A DNA stretch of 64,000 nt from Xylogone sp. PMI_703 (Eukaryota; Ascomycota; Leotiomycetes), in NCBI GenBank assembly GCA_021399445.1, contig JAJTUQ010000001.1, positions 6,386,001-6,450,000 of the forward strand, read 5' to 3'. Shown in pieces: positions 48,204 to 63,329 of the stretch (position 1 is its first letter; each line of letters begins with the position of its first letter). Under the pieces are notes generated by a model. The model was given only the letters and a program-made list of their open reading frames with translations. It searched no databases and was not told the origin of the DNA. A program made the translations under genes and the position numbers.

Positions 48204-51200
48204 CAGAGCCGGAGGCGGGTTATAATCCAGCTTGGAGAACTCGTCGCGGGGTAGATTTAAGCTTTCAGTAACCCTTCCTGTTTACTGGTATACAATAAAG
48301 CAACTGCGACGGATTCCACACGTGATATAAAAATAAAGAGCTCCTCTATTCAGTAACAAAAGTCTGGTGAAATTAATTCCAAGAACAAAAGTAGTCCACC
48401 GTCCAACGTCCTTCCCCCACTACCGGATTTGTGAAAAGAGAAATTTTGGGTCGAACCGAGGTCTAATTTCTTCATGCCTCAGGCTTTGAAAATATGGACA
48501 AAAAGGGGGTGCTGGTTCTCCATGTCGATACATCTCTCTATGAAAAGTTCATTGTAGAATAGTACAGTTTTCAAATCTGGTGTTTGCTGTTCCATTCGCA
48601 CCTACACATACTGCACAACGTGATGTTGCGATACGAATATCAATAAGGCCGAATGCCTAGTATCCGATGCATATAGTCTCCCAAAAACTCCACTTCGACT
48701 AGGTACCTTTTTAATTCTCCCGTGAGAACCCTCAAAAAGAAGGGTATTACACGGGCACGGAGTAATTATTGAAGAACAAATAAAACTCTTAGCTTATGAA
48801 GGGATATTCCGTCTGGTATTGTACGTGCCTTTTCCTCTTTTGGCTCGGCCCGAATTTGATCCAGTTTAACCATAACAGCTACTCGTATCAAGGGGACATA
48901 CGGGGCCGCTCAAAATTTACCTATTTAGGTACATATGTTCGTCAAGATTCCTTAAAACATGGTCGATCCTCCGAGAGAGTGGAGTTGAGGGGGCAGGAAG
49001 CACAGATGCGCCCGTGGTCGCCAGTGATGTAATTTAGGGGGCAAATATCACGGACGGGAAGGGTTTCTCGGACATCGTCCCGTTGCTCTATTCAGCCGTA
49101 CAGTCTCATACAGTATTTGTTTGCGATTCTTGAGGACCATGGTGGAGATGCAACCTAGGCTTTCCCTTCGTGGGCAGAACCATTTCCCAAACCGTGCAAT
49201 TTTCTGCATTCAACGAAATTCGCCAAGTAAAAGCCGTACTGTATAACACAACATGAAAGGCATGGGGGATGCCTGCTAACTGACGTACAGAGTAGAATAT
49301 TGATTTCAAATAATGGTATCTGATTCAGATGGGTATCTGCACCCTACGTCACTGCAAGAATGGCTGCTATTCTTGTGTGATTATTTCAAGATCAAACCTG
49401 CATACCCGCTGCGGTGTCATTTGCTCCAGTACCATCTTCCTGTCAGCCGCTGGAAGTAGCCCGTTCTCCCCGTAGTAGCCTCGCCTTGCCCTTACAGTAG
49501 CAGATCCTGCATCACAGCACTGTACCGGTACTGTTGCAGTGCAAAAGCGGGGAAGATAGGCTCCAAGGCTTAGTGGCAGCCACAGGGCTGTTCAGCGGGT
49601 ACGCTCGGTGTGTCTGGCCGAAAACTTGATCCGTACGAATCGCAGGAGAGCCATTGGGCCGGATACCCTCTTCTTCAAAAAGCAAATAAGAAATGGTGGA
49701 GCGAGGCGGAAGAAACGTCAACCTCTTTCCTGCTCCAATTTCCGTCCATGGTGGGGCTGGAGACTGGAACCAATTCTACGGATACCGTTTTCCGCAGTGA
49801 AATAAAAAAGAGCACAGCCTGCCGGTCTCCGAGAACTGGAACGATGGGGGTGGGCCTGAAACTTTGCTGGTGCGTTGGATTCGATGTTGACTCCCCACCC
49901 TTGCGTTAAGCCAAGATTCTTCTCAGGGGTAAAGAGAGATTTTATTTCTTGGTATCCTGATACGGTACTCTGCGCTGCAAGCTTAGGTCTTTTCGTCCTG
50001 AGAATTTGTTTCCTAGAATGGTGCTGCCTCCGGGTGGAAAGCGTGGTAATATGACACATGGTGGATGTCCACTGATGTTACCGTCGGGTGCACTGTACGC
50101 ATTGGCAAAAACGTGGATTGAGGGTAGGGATCGAGGGATCCCATCGAGCTTTGGACGCAGTGTACGGTGCCGTATCTTGGTATGCCAGGGACCACTGCCA
50201 AGTCTTAAGAATCTTGGTATGGGCGCCGTGCATTCCAGGAGCCTGGTAAAGTATGGAGAATCCTCTATCACTAGCAGCACCCTCAGTCAGCTGGTTGCAT
50301 CTAACCCCGAGAAGTAGGCTACACATCCACGGCACCTCAGAGGATGCTTTCCCCTTCACACTATCTCGAGACTATCTATCCTAGAAAGGGTAGTTCTGGT
50401 TGACCACTATGCACTATTGTCGTGTTAAAAGACCTATGCACCGTAGAATATCACGCTGGAAATACTATCGAGCTAAGTGGGATCAGGGCCGCTAGCTGCA
50501 TAAGTCCAGCACAGTAGAAATATGCCGTAATTATCAAAGCTGAGATTGTCGACGTAGGTAGCCAGTCTTTTGCTACACTAGGTGTTCGTTGCATGCGCGC
50601 GATCTATTTGGCAGACATTATTTTCAAAGCTGAACAGTCCCCACCTCGAAGCATCTGCTGCATTGTACAGTAGAGAGGTAGTTCGTACCTGAGCCAACTA
50701 GAGACCTGGTGTCGCCTTTCTCTCCCTACTGCTGGGGGTCCTTTGAATTACCTGGATGCGCTATATTTCGTATGCCCACACACAGTACGACCATCAGGTG
50801 CCCAGTTCGTACTGTACAGTAGTAGCAAGACCCAGATATCTGGGAAGAACCCGCTTCGCTCAATGGAGCCCCATCTTAGCTCATCCATAGTCCATAGCCC
50901 CCAAGCCACACGAACCGGTATGTCTCACCCTCTAGGGCTGCACCGAACTGCTCTTTGTGTTAATTAGTGCTCAATCGGCATTTGCTGCAAAGGTTGTCTC
51001 AAATTAGAGAGGGCGAGTTTAGAGGCGCCGAGCCCTATGAGAGAAAGTGAAACATTTGCACAAGGACCCTAATTGATCATCGCCGATCTGGTTAGCGGGC
51101 TTTTCTTCTCTCGGTTTGTTGCTTCCGGCTGGGCAGCTTGATCGTAGCCCTGGCAATTATTTGGAATAGGTTGCAAGATTTAATTAATTAAATGCTACCA

Positions 51201-54200
51201 TAACCGTATTTGCCACAAAATTATGTCCGATAAATTGAGCTAATTTCCTTTTTTAGTTATCCTGGCCAACATGTAGGTGTTGCCTCGGTCGCAATATTTG
51301 GATCAGGCTGTTCACTCAATGAGACATTGCGGGTTGTCATCCTGCCACCTGGGATGAAAGAGAAGCGATCACTGCAGACTGGCATCTTAGGAAATAGAAA
51401 GGCAAAAAGGCGGATGGGATCAAAGCCACGCATTTGACTAGAGATCTCCGGATTCGCTTGGATAGCTTCACCATATCCATTTCACCGCCTCCATTGTGGG
51501 TGTATGGTGCTCTTCGCGCCAGAAATTCCTGCTGCTGATCGGTCCTCATTCTCACTACTTGTCTGCATCATCATGGCACCTTGTGACCATATTTGGCTGT
51601 CCAGTATCGAGCGCACGTCACGGTAACAGCGAAATGGAAAGACTTCTGCATCTTGCTTCCTTCGTATCAACGACGTGGGGTGCCGAAGCTGCGTGCCCTC
51701 TGCATGTCAAGCACTGTACACTGGTACGGCAATAGTCCAGTATTCTCTGTGGCAAACCTTCAAACCTCCAAGACAGATGCCGATATATCTAGGATCTCCC
51801 GTAGAATGCTTGCCTTAAGTCACATATCCAATCGTATCTGTAGGCAAGGGATTGTCGGTCACACAATTCTCCTGCACTGCCGCTAGAAAGTAACACGTCG
51901 TCCCCAAGGAGTAGGTGCTGTAACAGATCCTGGCTATCTTGCCCCCCTTGTTGCAGCTGCCTTTCTATACAGAGGCACCGTGGTACTATAAGGTGGTATT
52001 TTCTGCTTTTGCCTCAACACATCTACCCCACTAAACTGTTAGACGCACCCTTCAAACGCCTTACGATTTCGACTGAGCATCTGAGTATACTCGTACTGTG
52101 ATATACCACCACCAAGCAGGGCTGAACTTAACCTCCTGCATGTCTTTTCATCTTGGGAGATATCTCCGTGGTGGTCCAAGCTGTCCGTGCTAGCGCTGTC
52201 CCAGATATTGGGAGTCGAATTCAACTATTAATCCTGGGGTCCCGGAATTTGGGGAGCACATTGCGGGTGAGACGCCGTCCCAGGAAGATCTCGAGCACCC
52301 GTGAATCCGCGATGTAAGCGTCACCCCGTAGCGGCTCATGTTCTGACCTCAAAGTGGAGGATTTTGTGCGAAGCGGGCTGCGGGTTGCGACGGTAGATCA
52401 CGGTATGAAATGTGAAGGGAGGAGAGGTCCATACTTCGTACTGTTGTAGGAGCTTAGGGGCGGCCTCTCAACAGGATAAGGCAGCGGTTCTCCTGCTATT
52501 TCATTTGAGTAGCTGTAATGCGAGGAGTGCCGGGTTAGACCTTTTGCTGACGGAATAAATCGATCTTAACCCTTTCCACTTCCTTGGATAGTTAGCTCGC
52601 TCTGGAACAGTAGACGGCTCACCATTAACCTGCCTCATACGGGTAAGTGCTACCTGCAACGGGGACGGCAGACGCTCGTCGTAACGCCTAGAGTCCTAGC
52701 TGCATGGGCAACAGGGTTGCGACTACGTGCAACCCTTAGGAATCATGGATTCTTACCTAAAGGGCGATCCACAATTTACATGCCAGTGACATTGTACTGT
52801 AATGTATCGCAGCCTTATTTATCAGCACTGTCAGAAGCAATATGCGAATGCACCTCACGACCGAAAGTCGGAAGTGAGGAGAGGTCCCACCACTCTGTGA
52901 CCTAATTACCGTTCCCTAATCCCGCTTCTAGGTCTGCGCTTTGACAGAAGCTGCAGTGATATGAAGGACTTAGAAGTGGACGCAACAGATTACGAAGGAT
53001 GATCAACTTTGTTCGCAGAGCGATCCTTCCGCTGCGCGGTGATTGAGTGGAAAGAACCTCACGATAGTTAGCGAGCGCACATGGGCCCAGTTGCGGTGGC
53101 TCTTGGTACGGTAGAGTAACACGGTAGAGTACCGTAGAGAAGTCAGCGTACAGTTGCCAGTGAATAAACAGCTGGACCTCAATTTCCGAATTCGCAGCGG
53201 TTGGTTGAAGGTACGAAAGCGTTGCTGAGACAATCCTTACATCCTACACTTGTGCCACCGTTATCCTGTACTGTCGTATCTTGCATTGGAGGGTGGGGAT
53301 GCGAGTATCTATCTTAGCGATGCATATGCAAGATGAACCGACTTGCAAACGCAATTAAGCCCATCCACATGTTCTGGGTCTGGTGTTGTATCCGGCATAC
53401 ACTTGCTGCCAGTTGCAAGCGCTATGCACGGCTGGGCAAATGTGACAAGTTTTCATCCGCTCGTTTCCGTTGCCTCGGGTCGGTCCGCAAGGGGAGATAG
53501 CTTATTTTTAGATCGTCCCAATAAGAGTATCCCGATACGAGAATCACCTAGACATTGTGTCGGGATACATCTACAAGTAGTTATATTTCCTACTAGCGCT
53601 GTAGGCTGTAGGCTGTAGGCTGTAAGCTGATATACTGCACTACTACCATATGTACCATATCTCTATATTGTCGGAGGACGGGTATAATCTGCCGGGTAGC
53701 AGTTTACAGGGGTTCATGGCTAGATTTTCGAAAATGACTGCATAGAGGTCCGTCTAGATCTCCACAAACAACATGACAAGCCAAACGGGGGAAATTGAGA
53801 GGTAACGTGTGATATCATGCCTGTCCCATCTCTGGAAGGGGCATTCATGTTTCTGGCTGCTTATTAGCCTGATCGAGACGCTCACTTCTACTTTATCCAA
53901 TACCGATTGGTGCCAGCAGTTGGCAAGTACCTGACAACATCTCATTACGCGACCAGGCAATATCCGACGGAGAATGGAGTGGCAATATCAAATCGTGTCC
54001 GGAGATGTTTGCTATCCACTGCGTCTGCTACATGGTAGTTTTAATGCTGACTAGGTGGTGCTAGCCAAGTGTATTTTAACTGAACTAACGGATGCAGTAT
54101 CGTTCCAAGCGAGGGAGCCCTTGTGGGTTGCTGAGCGGAAGGACGGCCGGTGGTTTTGCTGGACGTATTTGATGGTCTTGGTAGATACAGACAGGCCTCC

Positions 54201-57200
54201 GAATCCAAAGAAAGTCTCGTCTTGGTGTAGCAAGGGACTAAGAAAGGCTTAGCCTATTTGAGATTAGGTTGGATTTCGGTTGTAATTCCGAACTGTTGGT
54301 GTGGTTGAAGCGTTGAACAGCATCCCTACTTCCCTCCCGTCGTCAGAAGGCGGGAAAGTCACTCTATGCCGCATTCTCCCTTTGCAGCTGACACCTTGGA
54401 CACGGCATGATCTCACAAACACGGTTTTACCCGTGTCTTCCACGGCGGTGATTGGAGAGCGCGCAATGACATCGAAGAACACTTGAACCAGTGGTCGTGC
54501 ATCGTCTGTTTTAGGTGTTTCTTCTCCCCGATTTATGACTTTCCCCACCTTCTCTCTCGCATGGCCTATCCCCAAGCACCAGGTACTGAACGAAGACATG
54601 ACATGAATTAGATATCTCTAGACACATCCGGTTGGCTACAAAGTATCTGCACTTTGCACCAATAGTGCCTGGATAGCGTAGCTAAGAATCATTGCATTAT
54701 TAGAATGGCCAACGGCTGCTTGACGGATGCCACACCCGCATGGACACATCGCAAGAAATGATGAGAGCTGTGGAGACTCTCACCGCCGCAAACACCATAA
54801 TACGGTACTGCACAGTAACAAAGCACTAGGTCTCCGAAAGTACAAAGTACACAGTATTATCGGAGCTAATTCTCCGATTCTCATATATCTTACATCATGG
54901 AATGTATGATGAGGTCTTCGATGACAGGGAAGGGATTCACTGACACCTTAATGAGATCTTGGATATCCCTCAGCCATTATGAGTAGCTTGCGCCCTGATT
55001 TCCTAAACTGATAAGCGTAGGCATATTATCACCGAGTCACCTTACCTCCGTTACTTCGTCTTCCGGGAGGTTGTCTCGGAAAATCTCCTTTTACAGATGG
55101 AAGAAAAAGAAAGACATATTAAGGATTAATGGGTGTTCCTCTCGGAGTGGCCGTTTAACCCCAAAGCTGGTCCTTGCATCGCAGGTTGAGAAGAAGGTTT
55201 GTAACTTGAATCGCAACCGGTCCGTCTTACGTGCTTCTAGAAGAATAAGGTAGTGACATACGGTATCCCTCGCATGGAAGCTAGAGCCTCACTGGCCTTT
55301 GTAGAGACCCAGATAGGAAAGTGCGCCGTGCCGTGTATGTAGCCTTAGGCATGGGATCAAACCAGTCATGGGGGGCCAGTAGCAACTGTTTAAAGAGGTT
55401 ATTCTACTCGTAACAATTTTTAGGAAGGTGCCATAGATGTAGATGGCGCTCTTGCATACCCCTTCGCTGCATTATCCCCTGTCTTATCTTTCTCATCCCT
55501 ACCACGACATGACATAACGTTTTTGAACCCAACACAGCAACATGGACTGGCGGCGCACGTTGACTCCGAGCCCCCACTACGCCCTATGAAGCTCCCCTAC
55601 TGCGAAGTGGGTCGCCGACCTGCCGTGTAGCTGCCAACATCTCCAGGGCTGAGATGCGCTCATATGATTTGGCCTCAGCTTTTTGCTTCCCGTGTTGCGT
55701 CAAGCAGCGTATCTTGTGACAGGGTGCCAGTGTCAGGGTACCGTAGCGTTTGGTACTGGACTGGAGACCAGCAACAAATCTCTGCGTTGGGTTTCCAAGT
55801 ACACCGGCGGTGAACATGCATGCTCCCTTTGCTCTGCCAACCTTTTTACAGTACACGGCCTAGACTCCATACTTTTATTTTTGAAACAGTCTTCTTAGCC
55901 ATCATCAACGGTCGAGCTGGTCGCCAAGGAGTCTGAGTTAATTGTCAGACTGGTAATCCTAATGGAAGAAGCAATTTCCCTGGAGTATGAACTGTTGAAC
56001 CCGGAATTCCGGGACTTGGTCTACGGAGTATGTGGTTGATCAACTGTCCACTGCCAACCATGCAGTGGTCCACACTGCTTCTCGGTTTCTCATGGATGCG
56101 AGTCAGCAACATCTGCAGTTGCCAGTGTCTGCCCCGCCTTCGTACCTGCGGCGGAGATCACCGCTGTCATCTATCATCACATCCAGCAGGACGAGGAGGT
56201 ACAGATGTTGACGGAGGGACTGGATGCAGTAATCATTAGCACCGAATGCTGCAATCCACAGCGGGTTCTGGTTACAAAAGTAGAATGCAAATGCTCAACG
56301 AGGGGTTACAGTACTGTAGCAGTGTTACTTGCCTAAGCCCTGTGGGAGCCCTGCATCAGCGGCCCTGTGTCAAACCCCAGGAAACGCCAGGCAAAGGCCA
56401 TGTTGCTCGGTCATACTTCCTTCTTCAGATACTCATCACAATTCTCGGTGATGAGCGACGGTCATGCATGCTGCAGAGGCCTTGGAGGGACGGAGAACGC
56501 CATAAACTGTTGGAATCGAGATGCCAGCGATGTTCTGGAGTGCAGGATCTCGCTGTTGGATGTAGGGATCTGGACTCAGGAGTGTGATGTTACAACCCGC
56601 TGAAGGACCGTTTTCCGTGCAGCAGTCAGCCGTTAGCGAGAGGGCGGGGTATGATGCTGCCAGATGCACCAATGGCAACCACCGGCCACGCCATCCACAT
56701 ATTTTCCTCTGATCATCGTGCATTGGGAATACTTCTGGCCCCAACCACCCCCAAAGTCATGCAAGGGCAGCCAAATCGAACATCATATTCCCGTTGTGTG
56801 TAAGAGAGGTGGTATCGTACTGTAAGGTGATGGGATCGGCCGTACGAGCTGGCACTCTCCGTTTCCGCGAGTCGACACGGTGGGCTACATGCCTCTCAAT
56901 AAAGAAATTACGAGTGAGTAAGTCTGCTTTCATATTATTCTATGCTTTCACTGCTGCTACTGGAACTGATGTTGACCAATATCCAAATATCAGATTGCCA
57001 TGGTCTCTAGTACCCATCAGATTTGATTCTACGACAATCAGCTCGACCAATTGCTTCCAATCTACCTTTACCATAGAGTACACATTGGGAATGGTACACA
57101 GACCGCCTCAGCCCTTGTCTATCTCCCCTTATGAGCACGGAGCAGCCTTTGCTCGACGTGATAGCCCACAAAGGAGAGGCGTGGCTGGCACAGTCGAATA

Positions 57201-57900
57201 CCGTCTAATCCTCCGAATGCAGTAATACCACCGCGCGTGGCTACCAGCTCGAGCCTTGTGGGCGCAGCCTCACCTTTCGACAACCGTCCCATCAAATCAT
57301 CTGTGCTGCAGCAAACCACCTCAGTCACTGAAAACTGGACTCATGAGATCTGCTTTTTGTGACTAGCTACTTTTACAATTCCCAGCCCTGCTTGGATGTA
57401 CGACTCTGGACAGTAAGTGTAACCGCGGAGATGGCTGTATTACCGTGGAGTCTCACGGCTCTTTACTCTACCAGTACTTTGTACGGTGAGGAATGTCTGT
57501 GCAGAGTTGCATTATGTTCGCTAGATATATTATAGATATCGTAAATACCCCAGCTAGTTCAAAGCTGGAAACCGCGAGACTTTACGGTTGTGTGGATAGC
57601 AAGTCAAAGGGCCCTTGCTCTCTCTAGCCCTATGGCTTTTTGCTTTTCTCTCTCCTTCGGCAGGTTCTAGAGACGTGGATGTGGTGATTGGCAATGGCTA
57701 GGCTTTTGCCCGAGTCATGTGCGACATGTCAACGCTAATTGTTGCTCCTTTTCTTACGGAGCGCGACGACATTGCTTTCTAACTGGGACGCACTCGGCTG
57801 GCAGTGCATTGAAGCACACGTTACGTACACACACGCGCGAATCAACCTCACGAGGTGCTTATGAATTGGAAACTTGTGCGAATCGGAAGGGACTACGAGC
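48204..57900. other. Gene desert, left part
   Basis: 9.7 kb with no supported gene. All ORFs are short (below 150 codons), overlap on both strands and lack domain features. Base composition is balanced rather than AT-rich, so classical RIP-mutated transposon DNA is unlikely. TACAGTA or TACTGTA heptamers occur at 49109, 49237, 50666, 50810, 50815, 52795, 55847, 56307, 56312 and 56818. Confidence 0.55.
53598..53628. repeat. Heptanucleotide tandem repeat (GCTGTAG)n
   Basis: Four tandem copies of GCTGTAG (the fourth ends in A) starting at 53598, followed by GCTG. A small satellite within the gene desert. Confidence 0.85.
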
Positions 57901-60900
57901 AGCAATCATGATGCCACTAAAAACAAATCATACGCACACGTTCTCCGGAATGCCACTTGGAAAGTAGATTGCGAGACAAATGTCTGAGATTTCAGATCCT
58001 AGCCGGCCTCAGATGCACGACACATCGAGTGTATAATTCCGGGGGTTTAGCTCTCGTGCGACGGTTGATGGGAAGTGGACGTGTCAAGTGGAGGCGAGTC
58101 TTAAGGTTTTTTGCTTCTTGTTGGTTGAACGACTTGCTTGGAACTGCCCGAGGCGGGGTGCGGTTTGTTTCTTGTTCTAGCGGTGGAGATGCAGAGCAGG
58201 GTGCGTCCATGGAGCGCATCTCTTCCTGTCCGAAGAAAATCTTCTGGAAAAAAGACGGCTGCGATGGTAGGGCGCCAACGGCCAGAGCTACTGTGGTGGA
58301 GGAGGGCGTGCTTGATCAGGGCGACCTTCTACTCGCTGCTTCGCTCCTACACATATGCGGTAGGGCTGGTGGAAGCAGGCCTGCAGAACTTCCTGCACGA
58401 CTTGTTGCTCTTCTTAACTAGCCTCTCCTGTTGGTGAGCGACTATTGGCAGCGCAAATCATGCCTCCACCGCCGAATTGCCAACCATTGCTCCTCGTACT
58501 GCAGCCAATGGGAGAGAGGGCAGATCGTGTGTGCCTTTGCTGGATGCCAAGAAAGGCAAGATCCATACGATATCCAAAAGAGGGCATCTTGCGGATTGAG
58601 GACTGCTCCAAGCTCGCCGCGAAAGAGAGTCCAAAACCTCGGTGTGGTATATTTAAACAAGTTGCCGCGATAGACGCCTCGGACGCTGAGCAATGAGGTA
58701 AACAGCCTTTCGGGGCACGGAGGGGAATAGGGTGGCCGCATCCTGGCACTTTTTCTCGTAAGGCGACACCAGATCAGAGGCGGGTGTAAGGATTGTGCTA
58801 CTGCTTACTCCCCAGCACAGAGCTGCTGGCAGCCACCGAGCCACCATCATCGTAGCGTCATTTGATCGTTCCCAAGGGACGATACATCTTGGTAGGCTAG
58901 CTCGCTGCTGCGGCCCTATGGCAGAACCAAGGACACTGACGGGGTGCTGTTTGAGCGCCGCCCTGCACCCACTCGGGCTCTGGGTGACGGGAGATGTGGT
59001 GCCGGGAGATGCTCTTTCAACCCACCAAGCACTGAGCCACTCACTATTGTCGAACGAGTTTGGCGGGTGAGGGGGAGGAGGGCGCCTGGGGAACGACGAA
59101 GTGGGATGGCGAGATGGGCTGCTTGGCGCGACGACTGACCAGGCAGAGATGAAATCCGCCGCCGCCAAAAGCCATCTCGATAAGGCCGATTGTCATGCTA
59201 AAGAGTGTGGAACGGCGGGATATACGAAAGTACGGTGCGTTACAGTATGATGCTTGACGTACTGTGCTGTGCTCGATTTGCGTGGGGACTGGGGTGGATC
59301 ACGATGGCTTCGGCATATTCAAGCATGGCGTTCGTTGCTCGTTGCGGTCGAGCCTCAGAAGAAGAAGCAGCAGCAGCAGGGCTGTAGTAGCAAGCCAGAT
59401 CAGTGGCAAGACCGCAGAGTTGTGGCTGTCAATGAACTGTTGAGAGAGCCTGAGCCGGGCGATTTGCTGCTGTGCACAGGTCGAGACTGGTAGGGCTGAA
59501 CGGGTGAGAGTTGCAACGCACTTCGGAGCCCTGGAAGGATGTGTCGGAAGGGGTGGCGAGCGAGGGCAGTCCCTGCCTGCCAGCGTCCGCCCGCGCCAGA
59601 AGCCCTGCCAACACCTCACCGGTGTCAGCCAAGGCCTGGTGGCTGCCATGGGCCAGGCCGGGGTTGCAGTGCAGCAGCCGGTGGTGCACGGGAGGCCCTT
59701 TTGGCGCTGGGGGTTGCAGTCCAGCCACCGAGCCGGCGCTCAGGGTCATGAGCGAGGGAAGATTTGCCCTCCGCTCGCGCTGTACCGCAACCCCGCTGGG
59801 AAATCTTGCCAGGACCGTCATTAGCTGGTCTCCTCGACCCAGTGCTCGCCCCCTTGATAGGCCTACGGTAGGCGCACGAGCCAGCTGCTGCTCGCTCCCT
59901 TCAGCTGGCAGACACTCGACCACAAGTGCGGCATGGGAATTGCTGCTCTGGAAAAAGCAACAGTGATTCTGCAGCCACAACAGTGCGTGTAGTGTGTCTC
60001 TGCTTTTTCCGATCGGGCTCTTGGGAGGGTTTTGCCTGCCGACGTCCTGGCTGGCCTGCTTCTTCCATTTCGTGGGTACCGTAATGCAGCACCAGCTGAA
60101 CGTCAGTGAGCACGCAGCATACCGATCGCCTGGTAGGAACACAGATCCAATTTTCCAGCACCGCAAGTCATACAAAGAAACCACGACGGCGAGCATCTTA
60201 CTGTACTGGATTATGCAGTAAAGCGCAGGTTTGAACATACCGTGGGTTGGGATCTTGCTGATTGCTCTAGTTGTTGGCAGCTGGTAGCAGCATCAGACTA
60301 TGTATGCTACAGCACAGCAGGTTCAGATGCCGGAAACACCATTGCTATACTACTTTAGGCTATGCCGGGGCCATTCCAGACTCCCAAGTTGGAGAGACTC
60401 TTGAGGTGAGCAGACAAATATCTTTAAACATGATACCGCTGTCCTGGTTGTTGCTGTGAGTTACTGTTGTGCAGTACAAGGTCATCGTTGACTTGCGGCC
60501 GATGTTGGTCTTGTTGCGGCCTGAGAGCGGGCGAGGGTGCAAGGCATGCACGTTAGTGCCATGGGGTCTAGTTAGAAGGTATTCGCGAGGTTGCGCATGC
60601 CCCCAGGACTCCGGTTCTGACTTCGAGCACGGCAGTCCGCCGCTTGGGTTAGATGAGGACGCCCGGGCGCAGGACCATTCAGCAAGTTGCTAATTCCATC
60701 ACCCGTCCATCATACCGGTACGGCAAGGACAAAAGAGTTGATCATGTGGTACGGCACCAAAGTGATTCATCACATATTACAGATTTTCGGGAGTGATGCG
60801 AGTCATCAGAAGCTATGATAAATGGCAGTACGGGCGAAAGCCCAGAGAGCAGTGGAAAAGTTAAGAGCGAACGCGAAACCGAGCTTCTACTGTGTACTGA

Positions 60901-62250
60901 TGGGACCCAATAGGTTTGAAGGGGGTTTACGTGAAATGACGACGCATTTACCAACGCTAGATGGACTCGATGGGTCTCACGAGAAGAGACCTAGCACCAC
61001 CAGTAGCAGCAGCCAGGTGGAGGGGGGAAGAGATTCTCGTTCGCTCATTTCCGTCTTTCTTCATCTGGCAGTTTGCCTCTTTCGCTATACGCGTAGGAAG
61101 GAGGAAAGGGAGGAGATTATACGTACAGTACTCCGTAATCCAAGTGTTGGATGCAAGGTAAGCAGATCAGATGGAGGGTTTTCTTGCTTTTTGAACTAAT
61201 TAAGCTTCGAATGAATCAGCAATGCGTTTATGCGTTCCCATTTCGTGGTGAATACGATGGACGGTGGCGATGCCGAAATTGCCCATTTTCTCGAAAGACT
61301 GTCCAATGCAAAGGGCCGGGTCTGATTGTGCAGTGCCCTACAACTGCACCTACTGTACGGTAATGAAAGCTCCTGTGAGTACCGTCAGACACATGATACG
61401 CCCTTTTTGCTCCTCTTGGTGGAACATTTCATTCTTTCGTCCGGCAACCGAGAAGGGGTCACCCGCGATTGCGCCCCGTCAGCCCTTTCTCTTCGCCAGT
61501 TCGCAAACTGGTCCAGCGGTGCTAGACTGGGCTGGACTGGCGACAAAAAAAATAGGCTACTTGTGAGGACAAGAAGCGCGCGGCGGGAGACCAAGAGCCT
61601 AGGGCAAGGCTCGTTGCAGGAGCTAGGGTCTAACCGGATAGACGCTAGGGTAGATGGGCTTAGGGCAGGTCTAGAGGAGACGAAGCAAGGGATGTATGGT
61701 GTTACAGGCCGAGTAATAACGCTCTCTAGGGAGTAGGTCTTCCACCATAGATCACCGGATTTGTGTTCTGTGATCCTGTACTAAAGACTGTGCAACGGCA
61801 GGCGCTGGCGGCCTGACGGCCTAGCGCATACGCAGTGCTGTACCTGTGTACCTAGAACATGGAGCACCAGGTCGTTGACCTTTGGTGTTCCCCCTCAGCA
61901 TGGCCAAAGCCACTTTTGTGCTCATGATCGCTCATCCTGAGGTAAGGCCCGTCCAGTCAATTTGCTGCTACCACAGCACCTTACAAACTAATTAGTAATT
62001 TACTTGACCTAGTCGCAGGTAAATGAGCAATGCCGTACAATACCGACGACAGCCAGCCACCAAAAGCAAAGACGCAGTTGCTGAACGTCGACAGCAAGCA
62101 GCATCCTCCCCCAAGGGTAGTTAATTAGCAGCTAACGCTATAACGGGTACCCTTGTGCAGCTGCTGTCCAGCACCATTTACTGTGCGGTTCAGTAGCACA
62201 GTACAGCACAATAACTAGATGCCCTGCAGCCCACTACGGTCTACGTTACT
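57901..62250. other. Gene desert, GC-richer middle part
   Basis: 4.3 kb. The GC-rich stretch at 59429-60238 yields a 269-codon frame on the minus strand, but an overlapping plus-strand frame of similar quality and no recognisable motif argue against a gene. TACAGTA/TACTGTA motifs lie at 59241, 60199, 61124 and 61351. Confidence 0.5.
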
Positions 62251-62253
62251 GAC

Positions 62254-62308
62254 CATCAGCATAAGCATCAGCATCAGCAGCAACACCCATCAGCATCAGC
62301 AGCAGCAG
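62254..62308. repeat. Imperfect CATCAG/CAG repeat
   Basis: A 55-nt run of CATCAG, CAGCAT and CAG units, ending in four CAG units. Non-coding as far as can be seen. Confidence 0.8.
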
Positions 62309-62897
62309 TACCACCACTGCCAGCGCCAGCAGCCCTGTATACAGTAATTAGTGCCTGCGTGCGGACTACCGCAGCGCGCTATGCCCTCCACGAAGGCAGA
62401 GCCAGGCCACTACGGGGGCCCACTGAAAGCGGCACACTGAAAGCGGCAATACTGGATTAGCCCCACAACCAGGCGCAGGGCGGTGGGCAATGGAACGCCT
62501 GGCAAGGTTCTCTTCAGCCCTGGTCCTCGCCCTGCCCTACCCATCCGGCCATTAACCACACACCCTCCCCCCTTCTCCCCTTTATCCTCTTCTGGATCTC
62601 GCTGCTGCCTTTCCTTTTTCTTCTCTCTTTTTTCTACCGCACCCGTACCGCAAACTCCCCCGGTTCCCTGCCCTATCCGCTACCGCAGCACCCGAGCGGC
62701 ACCAGGGGCCTACCTGTTTTTTGGTTCGCTCGCTCACTCGCTCCCTGGCTCTGCCCACGGGTACGTACTCTTTTGCTTTGCCTCTGTTCTGTTCTGCTCC
62801 TCCAGCCCTTTTCTGCTTCTCTCCTCCCAGCACTGGGCCCCCAGCTGCACGGGGGGGTGCCATCCAGACAAAAGATAGACATCGTTGACAAGTCCTG

Positions 62898-62900
<3 letters not shown>

Positions 62901-62936
<36 letters not shown>
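62901..62936. repeat. (CAG)12 microsatellite
   Basis: Twelve uninterrupted CAG units. They would encode Gln, Ser or Ala runs in frames that are otherwise unsupported. Likely length-variable between strains. Confidence 0.95.
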
Positions 62937-62937
<1 letters not shown>

Positions 62938-63329
62938 GACACCACTCGGTGACTTTTTGCTGAAGTATATCCCCGAATCATTCGCCCACTTCCACTTCCA
63001 CTTCGCACTTACCCTTCCACCGCAGTACCCTACAGTACATCATCCAAGGTTACTTTGCTTTGCGTTGCGTTGTGGTGTCTCTGCTGGCCCCCTCCCAGAC
63101 AATAAAAATTAAACCAGAATTCAAAGCAAATGCCCAAATAACACTGCTTCGGGACCAAACCTCTCTCTGAACTAACTCACTGTACTGGACTTTGCTAAGT
63201 ACATAATTAACTACTGCTGCTGTACTTGCTTGCGGCATTGAACCACGCGCGACGCTTCCTCCTGGGCCCACCTTTCCCTTTGCACGCTCTCCTTACTCAG
63301 CGCGCGGCCTCCGGCTTCCTTGGGCCTTG

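Noticed and set aside
57957..58421. 154-codon plus-strand frame in the gene desert
   Set aside because: Overlaps other frames on both strands, with no motif, and no splice-consistent extension.
59429..60238. 269-codon minus-strand frame in the gene desert
   Set aside because: Lies in GC-rich DNA where stops are rare; an overlapping plus-strand frame of 151 codons is just as good, no domain or signal is visible, and composition is not protein-like.
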